Source: an uncultured Veillonellaceae bacterium
GTDB taxonomy: Bacteria > Bacillota > Negativicutes > Veillonellales > Veillonellaceae
Length of the DNA stretch: 64,000 bases
Assembly: GCA_945867815.1 (NCBI GenBank)
Contig: CAMBIX010000009.1
Coordinates: 17,321-81,320 of the forward strand
Direction: 5' to 3'
In this document: in pieces, positions 36,271 to 43,362 of the stretch
Numbering within the stretch: position 1 is the first letter of the stretch
How the letters are laid out: the number at the start of each line of letters is the position of its first letter
Notes under the pieces: generated by a model
The model's database searches: none
The model's input: the letters and a program-made list of their open reading frames with translations, nothing else
What the model was told of the DNA's origin: nothing
Made by a program: the position numbers and the translations under genes

Positions 36271-36325
36271 TTGTATTCAATTCTTTCCCTCATCCTGTTG
36301 GCGCAGGGTGGGGGATTTTTTATTT
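36207..36325 (+). ncRNA. Possible small RNA between int and the Abi gene
   Basis: CTGACC (36207-36212), 17-nt spacer, TATAAT (36230-36235) would start a transcript near 36242. An 11-bp GC-rich stem (CCCTCATCCTG 36287-36297, CAGGGTGGGGG 36304-36314) with a T-rich tail (36316-36325) ends it after about 80 bases. There is no credible ORF in between. The orientation is opposite to int and to the lysogeny block. Confidence 0.4.
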
Positions 36326-36344
36326 TATAGGATATATAGAAAAA

Positions 36345-36430
36345 GGGGCTATTTATTAGATAGCCCCAGATATAAAAATAGGGGCAATACCTTTCGATAC
36401 TGCCCCCTTAAAAAGAGTCGAACTCTTTTT
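36345..36430. terminator. Cluster of hairpins ending the leftward lysogeny operon
   Basis: Three hairpins in a row: GGGGCTAT/ATAGCCCC (36345-36367), GGGGCAATA/TACTGCCCC with one mismatch (36381-36406), and AAAAAGAGT/ACTCTTTTT (36410-36430). The last has T-runs on both strands and lies just after the Abi stop codon. Confidence 0.65.
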
Positions 36431-36449
36431 GCTCTGTGACAATATCTTA

Positions 36450-37409
36450 TTACACTGGGTACCAAATGTCAATTAATTTAGAAAGAATATTAAAGGTTTC
36501 TTGTATTAAATTATTATGCCTATATGTTCTATCACGATAAAAACGTTTTTTTAATTCCTGAAGTCTTGTGGATATATGTTGATGAACACCATGACTAGTA
36601 ACTATTTCTTTGTGTGAATATAAAGTAGTGATTATCTCATAAGTAGTAATTCTATATAAATGCTTTTTGCGAGCATCTGCTGCGAAGCTTATAGGTGGCT
36701 GAGATAATACTCTTTGTATTTCCATATTTGGTCGTCTTTTCAATGGAGAATTAATATTGTTAATAAGGCAATTGTTATGGGCACAAGCATTTCGTAAATC
36801 TTTTACGGTCCACATTAGATATAATCGCCTAGTGAGTTCAGCATCATTTACTTTATCTGCACAGAATTTATAAAAGTGTAGGTATTGGCCAAATGATAGT
36901 ATTTCTATAAATACCCATATAGGGCAATCTATTTGTGATGGATTAGATAGATATTTGTTATATAAATCACCGCAATATGTGCTATTACTGTTTTTAGAAA
37001 GGTCAGAAATTAGAATATTCAAACTATCTTTACTTAATTGATTAATATAATCTTTTACTATTTGTGAACCACTGGATTCATGTTTTTGTATAGTTTTTAG
37101 TAAATGAACTTTAGAAAAATGTTCAATGCTAATTGCCATTTCTAATAAAATTGCTCGCAGTCTATTATCGATTATTGCGAGATCTACTAAATCGGCAAAA
37201 TCTAAATGAACATAAAGGCCAGTACTTGGTTCTTTATGATAATTCTTTCTGAAAGCACGAAGTTTGAAATAGTTATTATTTTCCTCTAAATATTTAGTTG
37301 CTTGCGTTTTGCTAAAGTCATTAAATTGCACACCTTTACTTTCACAGTGTTTAACCTGTTCTTTAGCAGTTAAGAATACATCGCTAGAAATAATATCACA
37401 TCCTTTCAA
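36450..37409 (-). CDS. Abi-family abortive infection protein (Abi_2/AbiD-like)
   Basis: 319 residues fitting the Abi_2 family: LTAKEQVKHCESKGVQF, then EENNNYFKLRAFRKN at the N-terminus, DFADLVDLAIIDNRLRAILLEMAISIEH in the middle, and LRNACAHNN near residue 205-213. The last is an Rx4-6H motif (Arg206-Asn207...His211) typical of HEPN RNases. Such proteins block growth of other phages. It is the promoter-distal gene of the leftward lysogeny block, so it would be made in the lysogen. The start is uncertain: TTG 37409 with no clear ribosome binding site; AAAGGATGTG follows it. Confidence 0.82.
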   Translation of the reverse strand: MKGCDIISSDVFLTAKEQVKHCESKGVQFNDFSKTQATKYLEENNNYFKLRAFRKNYHKEPSTGLYVHLDFADLVDLAIIDNRLRAILLEMAISIEHFSKVHLLKTIQKHESSGSQIVKDYINQLSKDSLNILISDLSKNSNSTYCGDLYNKYLSNPSQIDCPIWVFIEILSFGQYLHFYKFCADKVNDAELTRRLYLMWTVKDLRNACAHNNCLINNINSPLKRRPNMEIQRVLSQPPISFAADARKKHLYRITTYEIITTLYSHKEIVTSHGVHQHISTRLQELKKRFYRDRTYRHNNLIQETFNILSKLIDIWYPV

Positions 37410-37412
37410 GTA

Positions 37413-37766
37413 TTAGTGGATAGAGTGGGATGGTAAAGCATCGTTTAACTCTGATTCTTCTTTAACAAAAACATAATTACCGCAATTTTTACACTCATAG
37501 ATAGAAAGTTCATCATCTTCTAAAGTAGTATGCAATAGTAATTTAGAATTATGATCTTTATGGCAATTAGAACAATAGAATTTTCCATTTTCCCAAATTA
37601 GCCCAGAATAGTATTTATTTAGAGTAGGGAAGGGTAATTCATATTCATCATTGTTGGTAAGTAAATCTACAATAATAGAAATGGCTTGAATAGAAGCATC
37701 AGAGAAATTTTGATTTTTCATTGAATGTAATGCAGATAGAATTCTTTCTTTAGTAGAGTAACTCAT
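37413..37766 (-). CDS. Prophage protein with a zinc-ribbon-like C-terminus
   Basis: 117 residues. The N-terminal half is helical (YSTKERILSALHSMKNQNFSD). The C-terminal half has two Cys-x-x-Cys knuckles, FYCSNCHKDH and YECKNCGNYVF, likely binding one zinc. No family is recognised. It lies between the CI repressor side and the Abi gene with a gap of 3 bases to the Abi start, so it probably forms part of the same lysogeny transcript. Confidence 0.7.
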   Translation of the reverse strand: MSYSTKERILSALHSMKNQNFSDASIQAISIIVDLLTNNDEYELPFPTLNKYYSGLIWENGKFYCSNCHKDHNSKLLLHTTLEDDELSIYECKNCGNYVFVKEESELNDALPSHSIH

Positions 37767-37774
37767 ATTTTTTA

Positions 37775-38293
37775 TTATTGTTGTTCAAATAATTTACGAG
37801 CCTTTTCTTTATATTCTTCTTCAGAAATAATGCCATCAGCTTTTAAGGATTGTAATTGATCTAAAGTCATGGAAGGGATAGATGGTTTTTGAGTAGGTTC
37901 TTCACTAACAGTTTTTTCTGTTTTTTGATAAATAGCATATAACTCTTGATAGACTTTATTTTCACATTCAACAAGAATAGATTCACCACTTTTACATTTG
38001 ATGGCAACACATATCATTTTCTTTTTACCGCCCATAAATAAACCGGCCAATAAACCCACAGGGCCTAATGCAATAGCACCTAATGTAGACCAACCTGCTT
38101 TGGCTAATATTTTATGTTTGTTTTCTTCTGTAACTTCTTCTAATTCTATGATGTTATCATCAAGTTGAATGGAAGCAGACTTAAAAGGGTTAAAAGTACC
38201 TTTTGGAAGCCATGTAAATTGATGAATATTTAACATAGAATTATATTTAGCATAATTAGGAATATCTCCACCGAGAACTTTACAAGTAGCCAT
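37775..38293 (-). CDS. Prophage protein with a C-terminal SHOCT domain
   Basis: 172 residues. The first 120 look like a PH-like or membrane-associated fold with a glycine-rich hydrophobic hairpin (TLGAIALGPVGLLAGLFMGGKKK). The end matches the short SHOCT domain: LDQLQSLKADGIISEEEYKEKARKLF. Such proteins are common in Firmicutes prophages beside the repressor; their role is not known. Start ATG 38293 is 28 bases after the CI stop in the same operon. Confidence 0.75.
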   Translation of the reverse strand: MATCKVLGGDIPNYAKYNSMLNIHQFTWLPKGTFNPFKSASIQLDDNIIELEEVTEENKHKILAKAGWSTLGAIALGPVGLLAGLFMGGKKKMICVAIKCKSGESILVECENKVYQELYAIYQKTEKTVSEEPTQKPSIPSMTLDQLQSLKADGIISEEEYKEKARKLFEQQ

Positions 38294-38320
38294 AATAAAA
38301 TAACCTCTTTCTGTAAAAAC

Positions 38321-38980
38321 TTAATAATCTCTGCGCACTTGAATAACTTTACCAATAATAGAAACAGGTAGATCCTCAATATCCTTATTAGAATAGAAGT
38401 GAGGGGGATACACAGAAACATTAAATCCAATTAGAGTGATGCCAGCATCGCTCTTTTTTATTTGTTTAACTGTGGCCTCGTCACCATTAACAAGGACGAT
38501 AGCAATATCATTGTCATCTACATCAGATTGTTGGCGGACAATAACAACATCACCTTCAAAGAATTGAGGTTCCATACTAGCGCCTTTGATACGGAGAGCG
38601 AAGAAGTCACCAGTATCGGCTAATTTTTTAGGTATTTCTTCATAGCCAAGGATATCTTCAATAGCAGAGAGAGGTACACCAGCAATGACATAGCCAAGGA
38701 CAGGGATTTGGACACCCTTAGGCTGGAAGTTGATAGCTGTGTCGGATGATTGTGTATCTTTATATTTATTTTCAATTAAATCTGCTTTAGAAATTTTAAA
38801 ATAATTGGCAAGCATTTCTATTTTATCTATACGAGGGTAGTTTGTTCCGTTTTCCCAGCTTGCAAAGGTTGTATAAGAAACGGATAAAGCATTAGATATT
38901 TCTTTACGAGTTTTATTGTATAGATTCATATAATATTTTAAATTTTTCGAAAAAATTTCTTTATTTCCTAAGTCACTCAT
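38321..38980 (-). CDS. CI-type repressor with S24 (LexA-like) peptidase domain
   Basis: Maintains lysogeny by repressing the early promoter. 219 residues: HTH_3 domain (about 10-65; RKEISNALSVSYTTFASWENG) and a LexA-like C-terminal domain. Self-cleavage elements are present: Ala100-Gly101 (GYVIAGVPL), catalytic Ser135 (GASMEP) and Lys172 (EATVKQ). It should be inactivated by RecA after DNA damage. Start ATG 38980 is set by AAGGAGA on the minus strand; the longer frame to 39034 lacks such a site. It is divergent from cro. Confidence 0.92.
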   Translation of the reverse strand: MSDLGNKEIFSKNLKYYMNLYNKTRKEISNALSVSYTTFASWENGTNYPRIDKIEMLANYFKISKADLIENKYKDTQSSDTAINFQPKGVQIPVLGYVIAGVPLSAIEDILGYEEIPKKLADTGDFFALRIKGASMEPQFFEGDVVIVRQQSDVDDNDIAIVLVNGDEATVKQIKKSDAGITLIGFNVSVYPPHFYSNKDIEDLPVSIIGKVIQVRRDY

Positions 38981-39050
38981 ATATATAATCTCCTTCTTGA
39001 TTATCATATTACATGCATACTGTAAAAAAATCAATGAAAAATAACTAAAA

Positions 39051-39093
39051 TTACAGTTTTAATGTTGACATTACAGTTAAACTGTAATAAGAT
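39051..39093. promoter_or_regulatory. Early promoter with CI/Cro operator
   Basis: TTGACA (39065-39070), 17-nt spacer, TAAGAT (39088-39093). ATTACAGTTAAACTGTAAT (39070-39088), a perfect 19-base palindrome, exactly fills the spacer. A half-site TTACAGTTTT lies at 39051-39060, and CATACTGTAA at 39017-39026. Confidence 0.85.
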
Positions 39094-39120
39094 ACAAACA
39101 AAGAGAAAGGAGGAATGCAA

Positions 39121-39330
39121 ATGGAAACAGTAGATGATTCTACAATTACATTGAAAGCGGCTAGGGTTAATAAAGGGCTTACTCAAGAAAAAGCAGCAAA
39201 ACTAATTGGTATTAGTGTATTTACATTAATCAATTACGAAGCAGGTAAAAGCTACCCAGATGTTACAATTATTAAAATGATTGAAAAAGTTTATGGTATT
39301 CCTTACCATAAGCTAAATTTTTTAGTCTAA
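39121..39330 (+). CDS. Cro-like HTH regulator
   Basis: 69-residue single HTH_3 domain: KAARVNKGLTQEKAAKLIGISVFTLINYEAG, then PDVTIIKMIEKVYGI. It fits a Cro/Xre-type repressor working against CI at the shared operators. ATG 39121 lies 8 bases after AAAGGAGG (39105-39112); ATG 39115 is too close to that site. A second operator copy lies directly after its stop codon. Confidence 0.88.
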   Translation: METVDDSTITLKAARVNKGLTQEKAAKLIGISVFTLINYEAGKSYPDVTIIKMIEKVYGIPYHKLNFLV

Positions 39331-39331
39331 T

Positions 39332-39350
39332 ATTACAGTTTAACTGTAAA
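39332..39350. promoter_or_regulatory. Second CI/Cro operator, downstream of cro
   Basis: ATTACAGTTTAACTGTAAA is the same palindrome as the operator at 39070 with one end base and the central base changed. It overlaps the cro stop region. Confidence 0.75.
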
Positions 39351-39401
39351 TTGTGAATTGTAAAAGATTGGGTGGTGATGCGGAATGGGAGGAGTAAGCA
39401 T

Positions 39402-39647
39402 ATGGAAGACAAAAGAAAATCTTTATTACGGTTATTACAACAAGGAGACTTTAATCCAAAAGGTCCGAAGGCATATATAGAGTTAGAAGAACCGCCAGAA
39501 GTAGTAAAGGATATTATTACAAGAATAAAAAAAGAAGAAGGATTAAGATATGCAGATGCATATGGAATCCTTCTTCTAACGAAAGAATATTTAGAATATG
39601 AAGCTAATTTTCTTTCTCCGATATTTTTAAAGAAAGAAGCTGAATAG
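39402..39647 (+). CDS. Early phage protein, unknown function
   Basis: 81 residues, charged and helical (RKSLLRLLQQGDFNPKG, PPEVVKDIITRIKKEEGLRYADAYGILLLTKEYLEYEA). GGGAGGAG (39387-39394) sets ATG 39402. Not recognised; size and position suit an early regulatory protein. It overlaps the tail of the leftward gene 39604-40050 by 44 bases. Confidence 0.65.
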   Translation: MEDKRKSLLRLLQQGDFNPKGPKAYIELEEPPEVVKDIITRIKKEEGLRYADAYGILLLTKEYLEYEANFLSPIFLKKEAE

Positions 39648-40050
39648 GCTCATCTTTAGAAATGTTTAAAATTGGATAGTTTAATTCTAAATTTGGGAAT
39701 TTAGGGTTGTACAGATGAGACGGCAATAAGTCTAATTTTTGGCTAATAGCTATGTCAGTAAGGTTGGAACATAAGAAATCAATTAGTGTTTCTGGTTCGG
39801 TAAATAATTTGCTAATAGAGTGGTCAAAAGAATGACTATTTACTGCAGTTTTTGCCATATTAAATAGTTTTTGCCAATCCAAGTAGTCGCTAGCGCTTGA
39901 ATTAGTTAATTTAACAGAGTTGCATTCGATTAATTCGTCAAAAACCCTTATTAAAAATGTAATTTTATGATTGGACAAAACAGATTCGTTCAATGATAAA
40001 AAAGTTAATTCCATTAATTGTAAATCTTTCAGATAAATTATTTTACTCAT
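39604..40050 (-). CDS. Leftward accessory prophage gene 1, unknown function
   Basis: 148 residues, Leu/Ser-rich and helical (KIIYLKDLQLMELTFLSLNE, LTNSSASDYLDWQKLFNMAK). No family is recognised and no membrane segment is clear. Its start has AAAGGAGGTG and lies in the first copy of the promoter/RBS module shared by three leftward genes. It runs against the early operon and so is likely expressed in the lysogen. Confidence 0.65.
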   Translation of the reverse strand: MSKIIYLKDLQLMELTFLSLNESVLSNHKITFLIRVFDELIECNSVKLTNSSASDYLDWQKLFNMAKTAVNSHSFDHSISKLFTEPETLIDFLCSNLTDIAISQKLDLLPSHLYNPKFPNLELNYPILNISKDEPIQLLSLKISEKEN

Positions 40051-40056
40051 AATATG

Positions 40057-40088
40057 CACCTCCTTTCTAAAGACATTATAGCAAAGGG
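40057..40088 (-). promoter_or_regulatory. Shared leftward promoter/RBS module, copy 1
   Basis: On the minus strand: TTTGCTATAATGTC, then TTTAGAAAGGAGGTG. TATAAT is the -10 and the ribosome binding site follows within 10 bases, so the leader is very short. It is 75-80% like copies 2 and 3. Confidence 0.6.
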
Positions 40089-40170
40089 AGGGAGCAGACA
40101 TGAATAAGAAGGGAGGATGCAGATGGATAAAGCCCGTGAGAAAGTAGTAGTTATTCATCTGATTTGTTAG

Positions 40171-40338
40171 ATGAATTTGTCAAAAAAAATATTAACGATA
40201 GCAAGAAGAGCATTAATCACACTTTTCTTATATGGTCTTGGTTCACTTTTTTATGGGTTAACCATAAGTTCTATTTTGGCATTTGGATTAGGTATTATAA
40301 CAGGAATTTATATGGTTATTTCAAAAGAGTTGATGTAA
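40171..40338 (+). CDS. Small two-helix membrane protein
   Basis: 55 residues: a basic N-terminus (MNLSKKILTIARRA) and two hydrophobic helices joined by a short turn (LITLFLYGLGSLFYGLTI; ILAFGLGIITGIYMVI). The size is holin-like, but the early position argues against that. There is no Shine-Dalgarno; the ATG directly follows the TAG of a 15-codon frame from 40123, so coupling is possible. It ends tail-to-tail with the next leftward gene, overlapping by 23 bases. An alternative frame from 40164 is less plausible. Confidence 0.45.
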   Translation: MNLSKKILTIARRALITLFLYGLGSLFYGLTISSILAFGLGIITGIYMVISKELM

Positions 40339-40876
40339 TGAATGTTAATAATAGAGATTGAATATCTTCTTTGAATGTAATTGCTATCAAAGAACATAAC
40401 CAATAGATTGCTTGCAAAAGAATCATTAATAGCCTACTAGCAAAACTTGATTCATTTATTCCTAGATAGGATAAGAACTTTCTAGGAAGCCAAACAATTA
40501 AGTCAATCCAAAAGAGCGGATTAAATGTTTCTAAGACTTTAGTCTTATAAACCCCTTTGGATTCTGCAAACATTTCATAAGTGGCAGTTGCAAATGGGTG
40601 GTTACGATTCGGATAAGAAAATAGTGTACTGTGATTAGCCGTATAACCTTGACCTAGGCCTGTAGGTAATGTAAGAGCAAGGCCTTTATCAGGAGTAACA
40701 GAGAGCAATTTGGTTACTTCATATTTAGTCTGAAAAATATCTTCATCAGGGTAATTTGATTCAAGCCAAGCAAGGTAACAGGTCATTAATTTAGAACAAC
40801 GGTAATACTTATAAGCATTAGATAAAATTCGAATTGCGCAGATGATTAAAAATGCAATTAGTAAATTTGTATACAT
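40316..40876 (-). CDS. Leftward accessory prophage gene 2, membrane protein
   Basis: 186 residues with an N-terminal membrane anchor (LLIAFLIICAIRILSN) and one or two C-terminal hydrophobic segments (FNPLFWIDLIVWLP; LLMILLQAIYWLCSLIAI). The middle is soluble and contains YPNRNHPFATATYEMFAESKG. Not recognised. AAAGGAGGTG precedes ATG 40876, inside module copy 2. An envelope role such as superinfection exclusion would fit the position but is only a guess. Confidence 0.65.
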   Translation of the reverse strand: MYTNLLIAFLIICAIRILSNAYKYYRCSKLMTCYLAWLESNYPDEDIFQTKYEVTKLLSVTPDKGLALTLPTGLGQGYTANHSTLFSYPNRNHPFATATYEMFAESKGVYKTKVLETFNPLFWIDLIVWLPRKFLSYLGINESSFASRLLMILLQAIYWLCSLIAITFKEDIQSLLLTFITSTLLK

Positions 40877-40881
40877 ATTAC

Positions 40882-40912
40882 CACCTCCTTTCTATAAACA
40901 GTATAGCAAAGG
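40882..40912 (-). promoter_or_regulatory. Shared leftward promoter/RBS module, copy 2
   Basis: On the minus strand: TTTGCTATACTGTTTATAG directly followed by AAAGGAGGTGG. Identical to copy 3 over about 29 bases. Confidence 0.65.
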
Positions 40913-40943
40913 CAGGGGGTAGATATGAACAGGAAGGGCGGTG

Positions 40944-41138
40944 ATGGAGATAGGAAAAAGGAAATGCCCCACATGTAATCAAGAAATTAGAGAAGGAAAT
41001 TTCTGTGAAAGATGTGGAGCTAAATTAAAAGAGACATGTAATTGTTGGGTGTTACATAAACAATATAATTGTCATCAGACTAAATGCCCAAGTAAAACGT
41101 TAATCATTAGTCTAGCTAAGGGAACAAGACACGTTTAA
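40944..41138 (+). CDS. Small zinc-ribbon protein
   Basis: 64 residues. Four Cys form a zinc ribbon (KCPTCNQEIREGNFCERCGAK), followed by a second Cys/His-rich part (ETCNCWVLHKQYNCHQTKCP). Function unknown; small zinc-ribbon proteins are frequent in phage early regions. Start ATG 40944 after GGGCGG; GTG 40941 is possible. It overlaps the end of the leftward DUF2321 gene by 23 bases. Confidence 0.6.
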   Translation: MEIGKRKCPTCNQEIREGNFCERCGAKLKETCNCWVLHKQYNCHQTKCPSKTLIISLAKGTRHV

Positions 41139-41598
41139 CTGATTCGGCACAAATTTCAACTAAAACATCTTTTACTCCAGCGGTAATTGTTGAACCAGCT
41201 TTCTTTAGAACTTTATTAATTCTAATAGTAGCAAGCTTCGTTTTGGGAGTTTCAGACAATATATCGGATATATTGTCACTAAATGTAGTTTTATCTGATT
41301 CAGTTAAATTATCAGTCTCGTTAATTATAGCAATAGCAGCATCTATTGCTAATTGAGTCCAAGGATATGGTTTACCACAGTAAGGACAAAATGCAGGGGC
41401 AGTCATGTCATAACCAGTTAAATCCAAGATACCTTGAACTTCATATTTACCATCAATTTGATGCTGACAATTTGGACAAGAAGAAATTGTTTTTTTACCG
41501 CATTTTGAGCAATAAGGTGTAGTAAATGATGAATTGTCAGCATTGGTAGTAATAACGTGGCCGTTTAAACAAATCAACGCAGGATGATGAAATCCCAT
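41116..41598 (-). CDS. Leftward accessory prophage gene 3, DUF2321 family
   Basis: 160 residues. The N-terminus reads like DUF2321: HHPALICLNGHVITT, YCSKCGKKTISSCPNCQHQIDGKY, APAFCPYCGKPYPWT, giving three Cys pairs that likely bind zinc. The remainder is helical (ETDNLTESDKTTFSDNISDIL, INKVLKKAGSTITAGVKDVL). The family occurs in phages and hosts of Firmicutes with no known activity. ATG 41598 has AAAGGAGGTG, and module copy 3 lies directly upstream. Confidence 0.75.
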   Translation of the reverse strand: MGFHHPALICLNGHVITTNADNSSFTTPYCSKCGKKTISSCPNCQHQIDGKYEVQGILDLTGYDMTAPAFCPYCGKPYPWTQLAIDAAIAIINETDNLTESDKTTFSDNISDILSETPKTKLATIRINKVLKKAGSTITAGVKDVLVEICAESVKRVLFP

Positions 41599-41604
41599 TA
41601 TAAT

Positions 41605-41635
41605 CACCTCCTTTCTATAAACAGTATAGCAAAGG
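41605..41635 (-). promoter_or_regulatory. Shared leftward promoter/RBS module, copy 3
   Basis: On the minus strand: CCTTTGCTATACTGTTTAT, AGAAAGGAGGTGA, then ATG after 5 more bases. -10 is TATACT. Same as copy 2. Confidence 0.65.
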
Positions 41636-41682
41636 AGATTATAAAAATCAGAAAACAAGAATTGTATGTATAGGAGGCTTTC

Positions 41683-41916
41683 ATGAAAACAGAAATTAAG
41701 TACATAGAGATGCCTAGGCTATATGGAAAGGTATCAACCATAGCGAAAATATTCGACATGGATAGAACCACAGTATGGGCAAAATTGGAAGCAATGCGCA
41801 TTGATGGTTGCTATGACGATGTAGTCATAGAAGAAGGGCCAAAGAATCGGCGCATTAATATAGCAAAGTTTGAAGCCTATTTAAAAAGTAAACATTTAAA
41901 GTATTTAAGGGCATAA
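41683..41916 (+). CDS. Excisionase-like small DNA-binding protein
   Basis: 77 residues with a winged-helix or HTH layout: PRLYGKVSTIAKIFDMDRTTVWAKLEAMR, then a short wing and INIAKFEAYLKSKH. This resembles Xis/MerR-like helix-turn-helix proteins in phage early regions. It lies immediately before the LysM gene (3-base gap). GGAGG precedes ATG 41683. Excision function is an inference from size and fold. Confidence 0.6.
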   Translation: MKTEIKYIEMPRLYGKVSTIAKIFDMDRTTVWAKLEAMRIDGCYDDVVIEEGPKNRRINIAKFEAYLKSKHLKYLRA

Positions 41917-41919
41917 GAA

Positions 41920-42225
41920 ATGAAACGCATTAAGAATAAACAGAAAAAGTTTTATCCATGTAAGGTGATTGCATTAGTAGCATTATTACTTTTAGCAATT
42001 ATGGGAACAGGATTTGCTATTAGCGATAATGATAAGCCACAATATGAAATCCGCTACGACTATGTTGTAAAAGAGGGCGATACACTTTGGAGTATTGCAG
42101 AAAGCAATGTAAGCGAAGACGAGGATATAAGGGACTGGATTAGAAAAGTACAGGATATTAATGGGATTAATATCAATAAGAATCCATTACATGCAGGGCA
42201 AAATATCGTGATCTATAGGTATTAG
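41920..42225 (+). CDS. Membrane-anchored LysM protein
   Basis: 101 residues. A basic start and one hydrophobic segment (VIALVALLLLAIMGTGFAI) anchor or export it. One LysM domain follows (YVVKEGDTLWSIAE, IRKVQDINGI, LHAGQNIVIY), which binds peptidoglycan. It is unusual in the early operon; LysM cell-division-like (YneA type) proteins of similar size exist in Firmicutes, so a role in host division arrest is possible but unproven. Confidence 0.8.
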   Translation: MKRIKNKQKKFYPCKVIALVALLLLAIMGTGFAISDNDKPQYEIRYDYVVKEGDTLWSIAESNVSEDEDIRDWIRKVQDINGININKNPLHAGQNIVIYRY

Positions 42226-42233
42226 GGGAAGTC

Positions 42234-42425
42234 ATGGTAAAAGTCTGCAGGGTATGCAATGAAGAAAATAAAAAAAGCACCGCTTACGTGCATTGTGCAA
42301 GAGTAAACGGTGCCATTATATGTGAAGAGCATTGCGATACATGTATTTATCAATACCTACATCAAGGCGATCTGAAGTGCATGTATACAAGAAAAAGGCG
42401 CTCACAAAATAAGCGCCTTTTCTAG
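42234..42425 (+). CDS. Small Cys-rich protein
   Basis: 63 residues with three Cys groups (VCRVCNEE, YVHCARVNGAIICEEHCDTCIY, KCMY) probably binding zinc. Its C-terminal codons form the stem of a terminator (42393-42425). Not recognised beyond that. Confidence 0.6.
   Translation: MVKVCRVCNEENKKSTAYVHCARVNGAIICEEHCDTCIYQYLHQGDLKCMYTRKRRSQNKRLF
42393..42425 (+). terminator. Terminator overlapping the end of the Cys-rich gene
   Basis: AAAAGGCGCT (42393-42402) and AGCGCCTTTT (42412-42421), 9-nt loop. The stop codon lies directly after it. Confidence 0.75.
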
Positions 42426-42483
42426 TTGTTTCGTAAAATAAATTCCTAACTAATTATAACACGAAATGGCTAGAGGATACAGT

Positions 42484-42513
42484 AATAATCAGTATTTAAG
42501 CTGATTATTTTTA
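42484..42513 (+). terminator. Second hairpin before the Rep-like gene
   Basis: AATAATCAG (42484-42492) pairs with CTGATTATT (42501-42509), followed by TTT. Together with the preceding terminator it separates the early operon from the replication operon. Confidence 0.6.
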
Positions 42514-42567
42514 ACTTGATATAACGTATTAACAAATCGGACATTTCAGAAAGTGGAGTAATTAGGG

Positions 42568-43362
42568 ATGAGGAAGAGAAGAAAAATTATAGGTAAAACT
42601 ATGGTAGAAGTAACGGACTATCATACAGCAAGAACCTATAGAAGGAATGGTCATAGAGTTAAGAGACAACAGCCTACTCCAGAAGCGGTTAAGAAAAATA
42701 ATGAAAAAGCAGCAGAAGCACGTCTAAGAATGTTGATTGATATAAACTTTCAATCAAACGACTACTACTTAACGTTGACGTATAAAGAGCAACCAACGTG
42801 GGAGCAGGCAAAAAAGGATATGCAAAATTTTATAAAAAGATTACAGCGAGCATATCACAAACAAGGGAAGAAGTTGAAATATATCTATGTGGCAGAGGGC
42901 AAAACCCGCATTCATTTCCATATGATCATCAATGCAGATGTAGAGTTGTATGCAGAAGATTTTGGAAAGTTATGGAAACATGGCATGCATAAGATGATGC
43001 TATTCAATGGACAAGCAGAAGATGCGTGTAGATTAGCACACTATTTCGTAAAAGAAAAAAGGGCAGCATGCTATGAGGAAAAGCAAGAAATATTTCATAG
43101 AAGATGGTCAAGCAGTAAAAATTTAGAAAAGCCAGTAGTAAAAACAGAAACACTAAAGGCAAGTGAATGGAGAGATTACATTCAAGCACCTAATGGCTAT
43201 TATGTAGAAACTGATTCAGTAGTAGAAGGTGTGAGTGATGAAGGGTATCCGTACAGGTTTTATAGATTAATCAAGATAGGAGAAAAAAATGCTAATGCTA
43301 ATTATAGGAATGGTAATAGGTGGAACATTCGGAGTGTTAATAACTGCACTATGCGTAGCTAG
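42568..43362 (+). CDS. HUH-type replication protein-like (G2P/Rep domain)
   Basis: 264 residues. The Rep signature is present: YYLTLTYKEQPTWEQAKKD (residues 66-84, motif I), HFH at 116-118 in RIHFHMIIN (HUH metal-binding motif II), and YFVK at 149-152 as a YxxK nucleophile motif. This is the layout of rolling-circle initiators of ssDNA phages and plasmids. The N-terminus is very basic. It begins the replication operon. It might start phage replication or nick DNA for another role. The C-terminal 25 residues overlap a nested small gene at 43289. Confidence 0.75.
   Translation: MRKRRKIIGKTMVEVTDYHTARTYRRNGHRVKRQQPTPEAVKKNNEKAAEARLRMLIDINFQSNDYYLTLTYKEQPTWEQAKKDMQNFIKRLQRAYHKQGKKLKYIYVAEGKTRIHFHMIINADVELYAEDFGKLWKHGMHKMMLFNGQAEDACRLAHYFVKEKRAACYEEKQEIFHRRWSSSKNLEKPVVKTETLKASEWRDYIQAPNGYYVETDSVVEGVSDEGYPYRFYRLIKIGEKNANANYRNGNRWNIRSVNNCTMRS

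Noticed and set aside
36248..36439. 63-codon rightward frame between int and Abi
   Set aside because: It runs through a cluster of hairpins and terminators and has no ribosome binding site or protein-like composition.
40164..40361. 65-codon rightward frame starting at TTG
   Set aside because: Composition is odd and there is no ribosome binding site; the overlapping frame at 40171 gives a clean two-helix membrane protein.
43004..43189. Leftward frame within the Rep-like gene
   Set aside because: It is a shadow of the rightward gene without a start signal.
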